7,988 nucleotides of DNA from Actinomycetota bacterium (GTDB lineage Bacteria > Actinomycetota > Humimicrobiia > Humimicrobiales > Humimicrobiaceae): contig JAGYMN010000053.1 of the NCBI GenBank assembly GCA_018400395.1, positions 1 to 7,988 on the forward strand. The letters are read 5' to 3'. Every line of letters starts with the position of its first letter. Positions within the stretch are counted from its first letter, which is position 1. The notes under the pieces were generated by a model, which ran no database searches, had not been told where the DNA came from, and was given only the letters and a program-made list of their open reading frames with translations. Below are positions 5,267 through 7,988 of the stretch, one piece after another. Made by a program: the position numbers and the translations under genes.

Positions 5267-7126
5267 ATGCCTTTTGATTATGAAAAAGGGAAAGATGACG
5301 ATTACAGGGATGACGGCCGGGATTTTAATGACAGAGAGGATGCATCAAGTGAATATGAAGATCGCGGTAAATATAAAGATGAAAGAGGGGAAGAAGATGT
5401 AAGCCCTGCCGGCAGTGAGAACAAAGATGATTCTGACGAAGATTTCTTCAAGGACGAAGATTTTGAATTTGAGGACCATTCGGGTGAAGATGTAGAGGAG
5501 CGGGGTTACAGGATCAGTAAAATAAGGGAGAAAAGGAAAAGAAGGAAACTGCTTTATACTTCTCTTGCAATACTTTTAATAATAGTACTGGTTGCAGCAG
5601 GAATAGTATTTGGATACAGGTGGATAAGAAACAGGTTCTTCAGTGCTGAAGAAGTTTCCGTGGAAGAGGGTATAGTAGTACCAGCTTCCCTGGAGCTGGG
5701 CGAGGATGTCAATATTATATTTGCTGGTTCAGGAGAAGATCTTCTTGAGCCTGATATAAATTCAATAATATTTACCAGCTATTACAGTGCTGCAGATGAG
5801 TCGAGATCGTTATGTGTACCGGTCAAGACACTAATGGATGTACCGGGTATCGGTGCCGAAATTGTAGGCAGATCAGTAGGCATAGGAGGGATGGATCTTC
5901 TGAGCCTTACGCTCGAGAAGGGTCTCGGTATGGATATGGAAGTAGACTCTCATATTCTAATGGACATATCAGGTGTTGTAGATAAACTCGGAGGAATTGA
6001 GATAAATATGGACAGGGCCCATGTTATAAATAATTATTCTGAGGGAGGCACATTTAACCTTGAACCGGGTCCAAATCTTCTTGATGGTCAGGAGACCTTA
6101 AATCTCTTAAAATATTTTAGCGGTATAGAAAAAGATGTACCTCTTGAAGATATGAAGATACAGAAGAAGGTCATAGATACTATAATATTAAAGATTGTGG
6201 GAGAGGATGAGGATGACCTTACGGGTAATGTAAACCTTATAAAAGATTTTATTGATTCGGATCTCAGCCTGGAAGAACTTCTTAAGCTTTTTTCAACGTT
6301 TTCAAACATTAAAGAGGAAAAGAATATAGTCTATACCCTGGAAGCATCCTCTACAGAACTTGAAGGAGAAGGAGTTGTATACATCCCCGATGTTTCGGGG
6401 CTTTCAGGACTTTTTCACAAGGAGCAGGCACCTTCGGGCGAAGTAGTAGAGAATGAAGAGACAGTCGATGTTGTAATCTTGAATGGGGTAGGGACTCCGG
6501 GTATCGCAGGAGAGATATCGGCAATTCTTAATTCCGGCACACATGCATACGAGAGTGGAAAAAAGAAGTTTCATGTACCCTCACAGGAGGAAGGGGGCAT
6601 AGGAAATGCTGATAATTTTAATTATGCAGCTACCGAGATACTTGTATATACAGCGGATGATGCCGGTGTTATGAATGCAGCCAATGAGTTAAAGGAAATA
6701 CTCGGGGCAGGTGAGATAATCGTAAAGGAAAACGAAGTTGCGTCCTCGGATATAATTATAATAATAGGTGCTGATTACAACCCGGATCAGATACCCGGGG
6801 AAGAAACCGTTGAAATAAGCGGAACAGTGGAAACAGTCATCCTTAATGGTGAAGGCACCAGAATGCTGGCAGCGACAGTAAGGGATATACTTGTTGATCA
6901 TTTTAATGCAGAAGACGAAGTTATAGAAGTCGTAGAAGTAAAGGATGCTGATAATTGGGATTATAAACAAACAGAAATAATAATATATACCGACCAGGAA
7001 GAAATAGAAGCCTTTGCACAGCAGGTTCAGGAAAGGCTGGGTGTAGGGGTTATAAAAAAATCTGATAATAATGAGGACGATGTCGATATGACTATCATAT
7101 TGGGGAGTGATTATACCAATCAGTGA
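5267..7126 (+). CDS. Membrane-anchored LCP-family protein with divergent catalytic domain and two LytR_C domains
   Basis: This 619-residue protein (from ATG 5267) has an acidic tail (1-80, 35 Asp/Glu), a basic stretch REKRKRRK (87-94), and one membrane helix (about 95-118), placing the rest outside the cell. An LCP (LytR-CpsA-Psr) domain covers about 148-310, followed by a spacer and two LytR_C domains (about 397-504 and 519-616). Active LCP enzymes transfer polymers such as teichoic acid or arabinogalactan from lipid carriers to peptidoglycan. The fold markers survive: GIGGMDLL (205-212), VDKLGGIEINM (238-248), EPGPNLLDGQETL (266-278). The active-site residues do not: the usual IPRD reads VPVK (184-187), GSD reads GSG (154-156), and the later arginines appear as Lys282, Lys297 and Lys300. 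It may be an inactive scaffold, a binding protein or a divergent enzyme. It starts 2 bases after yqeK and overlaps rsfS by 4. An in-frame TTG at 5261 is a weaker start. Confidence 0.85.
   Translation: MPFDYEKGKDDDYRDDGRDFNDREDASSEYEDRGKYKDERGEEDVSPAGSENKDDSDEDFFKDEDFEFEDHSGEDVEERGYRISKIREKRKRRKLLYTSLAILLIIVLVAAGIVFGYRWIRNRFFSAEEVSVEEGIVVPASLELGEDVNIIFAGSGEDLLEPDINSIIFTSYYSAADESRSLCVPVKTLMDVPGIGAEIVGRSVGIGGMDLLSLTLEKGLGMDMEVDSHILMDISGVVDKLGGIEINMDRAHVINNYSEGGTFNLEPGPNLLDGQETLNLLKYFSGIEKDVPLEDMKIQKKVIDTIILKIVGEDEDDLTGNVNLIKDFIDSDLSLEELLKLFSTFSNIKEEKNIVYTLEASSTELEGEGVVYIPDVSGLSGLFHKEQAPSGEVVENEETVDVVILNGVGTPGIAGEISAILNSGTHAYESGKKKFHVPSQEEGGIGNADNFNYAATEILVYTADDAGVMNAANELKEILGAGEIIVKENEVASSDIIIIIGADYNPDQIPGEETVEISGTVETVILNGEGTRMLAATVRDILVDHFNAEDEVIEVVEVKDADNWDYKQTEIIIYTDQEEIEAFAQQVQERLGVGVIKKSDNNEDDVDMTIILGSDYTNQ
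6455..6778 (+). repeat. First LytR_C domain unit of the LCP-family protein
   Basis: Residues about 397-504 form one LytR_C unit, with VILNGVGT (403-410), NADNFNYAATEILVYT (447-462) and IIIIGADY (497-504). The same three anchors recur in the next unit. LytR_C is a small extracellular domain that follows LCP domains in many Gram-positive proteins; its ligand is not settled. Confidence 0.8.
6821..7114 (+). repeat. Second LytR_C domain unit of the LCP-family protein
   Basis: Residues about 519-616 repeat the first unit with VILNGEGT (524-531), DADNWDYKQTEIIIYT (560-575) and TIILGSDY (609-616). Similarity is limited to the protein-level anchors and the DNA copies have diverged, pointing to an old internal duplication rather than a recent one. 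Confidence 0.75.
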
Positions 7127-7521
7127 TAAATAATACGGGACAGGAAGGAAAAAAAGTCAGCAAAAAAAAGATAATTTCGGATAAGATACTTAAAGCAGTA
7201 AGGACTGCTGCTAAGATTGCAGATGAAAGGAAAGCGGATTATATCAAAATACTGGATATGCGTTCCAGGCTTATAATAACGGATTACTTCATTATAATTG
7301 GTGCAAAGAATACAAGGCTCACAAAAAGGATCCAGCAGGATATTTGCATGGGTCTTAAGAAGGACGGTTTCTATCCTGAAAATATTGCAGGGAGTTCAGA
7401 AGGAACCTGGATACTGGTAGATTATGATGATTTCGTGATCCATATCTTTACTGAAGATATAAGAAATTTTTATGACCTCGAAAGACTGTGGAAAGATTCA
7501 AAAGAGCTTGATTGGAATTGA
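7123..7521 (+). CDS. rsfS: Ribosomal silencing factor RsfS (Iojap/DUF143 family)
   Basis: RsfS binds ribosomal protein uL14 on the 50S subunit and blocks joining to the 30S subunit, lowering translation in starvation or stationary phase (family knowledge). The 132-residue chain carries the family hallmarks ITDYFIIIGAKNTR (51-64), SSEGTWILVDYDDFVIHIF (92-110) and the terminal NFYDLERLW (116-124). The GTG start at 7123 shares GTGA with the LCP gene stop, a typical coupled start. It adds a lysine-rich N-terminal stretch of about 20 residues before the usual beginning (ILKAVRTAAKIADERKA). No better in-frame ATG, GTG or TTG exists near that point, so the extension is probably real. A GGGGAG run 15 bases upstream is too far for an ideal ribosome binding site. 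The purine run AGGAAGGA lies inside the gene. The product is not in doubt; the start is less sure. Confidence 0.93.
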   Translation: MINNTGQEGKKVSKKKIISDKILKAVRTAAKIADERKADYIKILDMRSRLIITDYFIIIGAKNTRLTKRIQQDICMGLKKDGFYPENIAGSSEGTWILVDYDDFVIHIFTEDIRNFYDLERLWKDSKELDWN

Positions 7522-7570
7522 ATCACGGCACCCGGTCAAAGGTATGTATAAATAAATCAAATCTTTAAAG

Positions 7571-7576
7571 AAAGGG
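7571..7576 (+). promoter_or_regulatory. Weak ribosome binding site of leuS (AAAGGG)
   Basis: AAAGGG is a partial Shine-Dalgarno match 12 bases before ATG 7589, at the long end of normal spacing. The remaining part of the 67-base rsfS-leuS gap is AT-rich. It contains TATGTATAAAT (7543-7553), which could be a weak -10 element but has no well-placed -35 box. The gap is too short for a leucine T-box leader. Confidence 0.45.
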
Positions 7577-7588
7577 ACAAAAGAAAAT

Positions 7589-7988
7589 ATGCAGGATAGG
7601 GAGAGATACAGTCCAAAAAAGATTGAAGAAAAAATCATGAAGAAGTGGGAAAAAGAAAAGATATTTTCCCTCAAGACAGGCAGGGACGACCCTAAATATT
7701 ACATACTTGAGATGTTTCCCTATCCTTCAGGAGAACCGCACATGGGTCATGCAAGAAATTATACCATAGGGGATGTAGTGGCAAGGATAATGTCAAGGAA
7801 AGGCCGTAATGTGCTGCACCCGATAGGGTTTGATGCCTTCGGCCTACCAGCGGAAAATGCAGCAATAAAAAAGGGTGACCATCCCAGTGTGAGCACAATG
7901 GCAAATATTGACAAAATGAGGACGGCGCTTAAGAAGATGGGGATGAGCTATGATTTTGCTGATGAAATAATAACTTCACAACCCGGAT
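7589..7988 (+). CDS. leuS: Leucyl-tRNA synthetase, N-terminal part (runs off the right edge)
   Basis: Only the first 133 residues are present; the frame is open to the end of the window. LeuRS is a class I synthetase that charges tRNA-Leu with leucine in the cytoplasm. The N-terminus (YSPKKIEEKIMKKWEKEKIF) is typical, followed by FPYPSGEPHMGHARNYTIGD (43-62), which contains HMGH (51-54), the class I HIGH signature. GFDAFGLPAENAAIK (80-94) is the leucine-site segment, where the family usually has GWDAFGLPAENAAI. The last readable residues (SYDFADEIITSQPG) match the family block that precedes the first editing-domain insertion, so the editing and anticodon domains lie outside the window. No T-box is present upstream, and read-through from the operon or a weak local promoter would have to supply transcription. 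Confidence 0.95.
   Translation, partial: MQDRERYSPKKIEEKIMKKWEKEKIFSLKTGRDDPKYYILEMFPYPSGEPHMGHARNYTIGDVVARIMSRKGRNVLHPIGFDAFGLPAENAAIKKGDHPSVSTMANIDKMRTALKKMGMSYDFADEIITSQPG

Noticed and set aside
7522..7588. Possible T-box or other leader regulating leuS.
   Set aside because: The gap is only 67 bases, with no T-box consensus or terminator hairpin.

Overview
The window is a tightly packed, all plus-strand stretch of bacterial housekeeping genes: the tail of a probable dehydrogenase gene, then obg, proB, proA, nadD, yqeK, a LytR-CpsA-Psr (LCP) family membrane protein gene, rsfS, and the 5' part of leuS. No tRNA, rRNA, CRISPR array, insertion sequence or prophage gene is visible, and no stretch longer than about 125 bases lacks a gene.

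Organism: base composition is moderately AT-rich, with heavy use of ATA for isoleucine and AGG/AGA for arginine. Obg carries the C-terminal OCT domain. An LCP protein with LytR_C domains is encoded beside yqeK and rsfS. From general knowledge, the order obg-proB-proA-nadD-(yqeK)-LCP-rsfS-leuS fits thermophilic or anaerobic Clostridia-type Firmicutes or deep-branching, low-GC Actinobacteriota. The sequence alone does not decide between them. The usual rplU-rpmA pair does not sit directly before obg here.

Layout: 1-82 is the end of an upstream gene. 83-205 is an AT-rich intergenic region with a possible promoter very close to the obg start. obg (206-1519) and proB (1586-2737) are separated by 66 bases. 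proA follows after 28 bases and nadD after another 26. yqeK overlaps nadD by 23 bases, the LCP gene starts 2 bases after yqeK, rsfS overlaps the LCP gene by 4 bases, and leuS follows after 67 bases. The spacing suggests one long operon, or an obg unit plus a proB-to-leuS unit.

How the genes fit together: Obg and RsfS act on the large ribosomal subunit and LeuRS charges tRNA-Leu. ProB and ProA make glutamate-5-semialdehyde for proline. NadD makes the dinucleotide precursor of NAD. YqeK is a probable Ap4A hydrolase. The LCP protein belongs to a cell-envelope family. The theme is growth and ribosome control, nucleotide metabolism and wall assembly.

I found no new multi-gene system. The best candidate for a second look is the LCP-family protein. 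It has a very acidic cytoplasmic tail and two tandem LytR_C domains, and its LCP domain appears to have lost the conserved arginines and a conserved aspartate needed for phosphotransfer. A second theme is that several starts (obg, proB, nadD, yqeK) have no usable Shine-Dalgarno sequence. Those of obg and proB lie directly behind perfect AT-rich inverted repeats.
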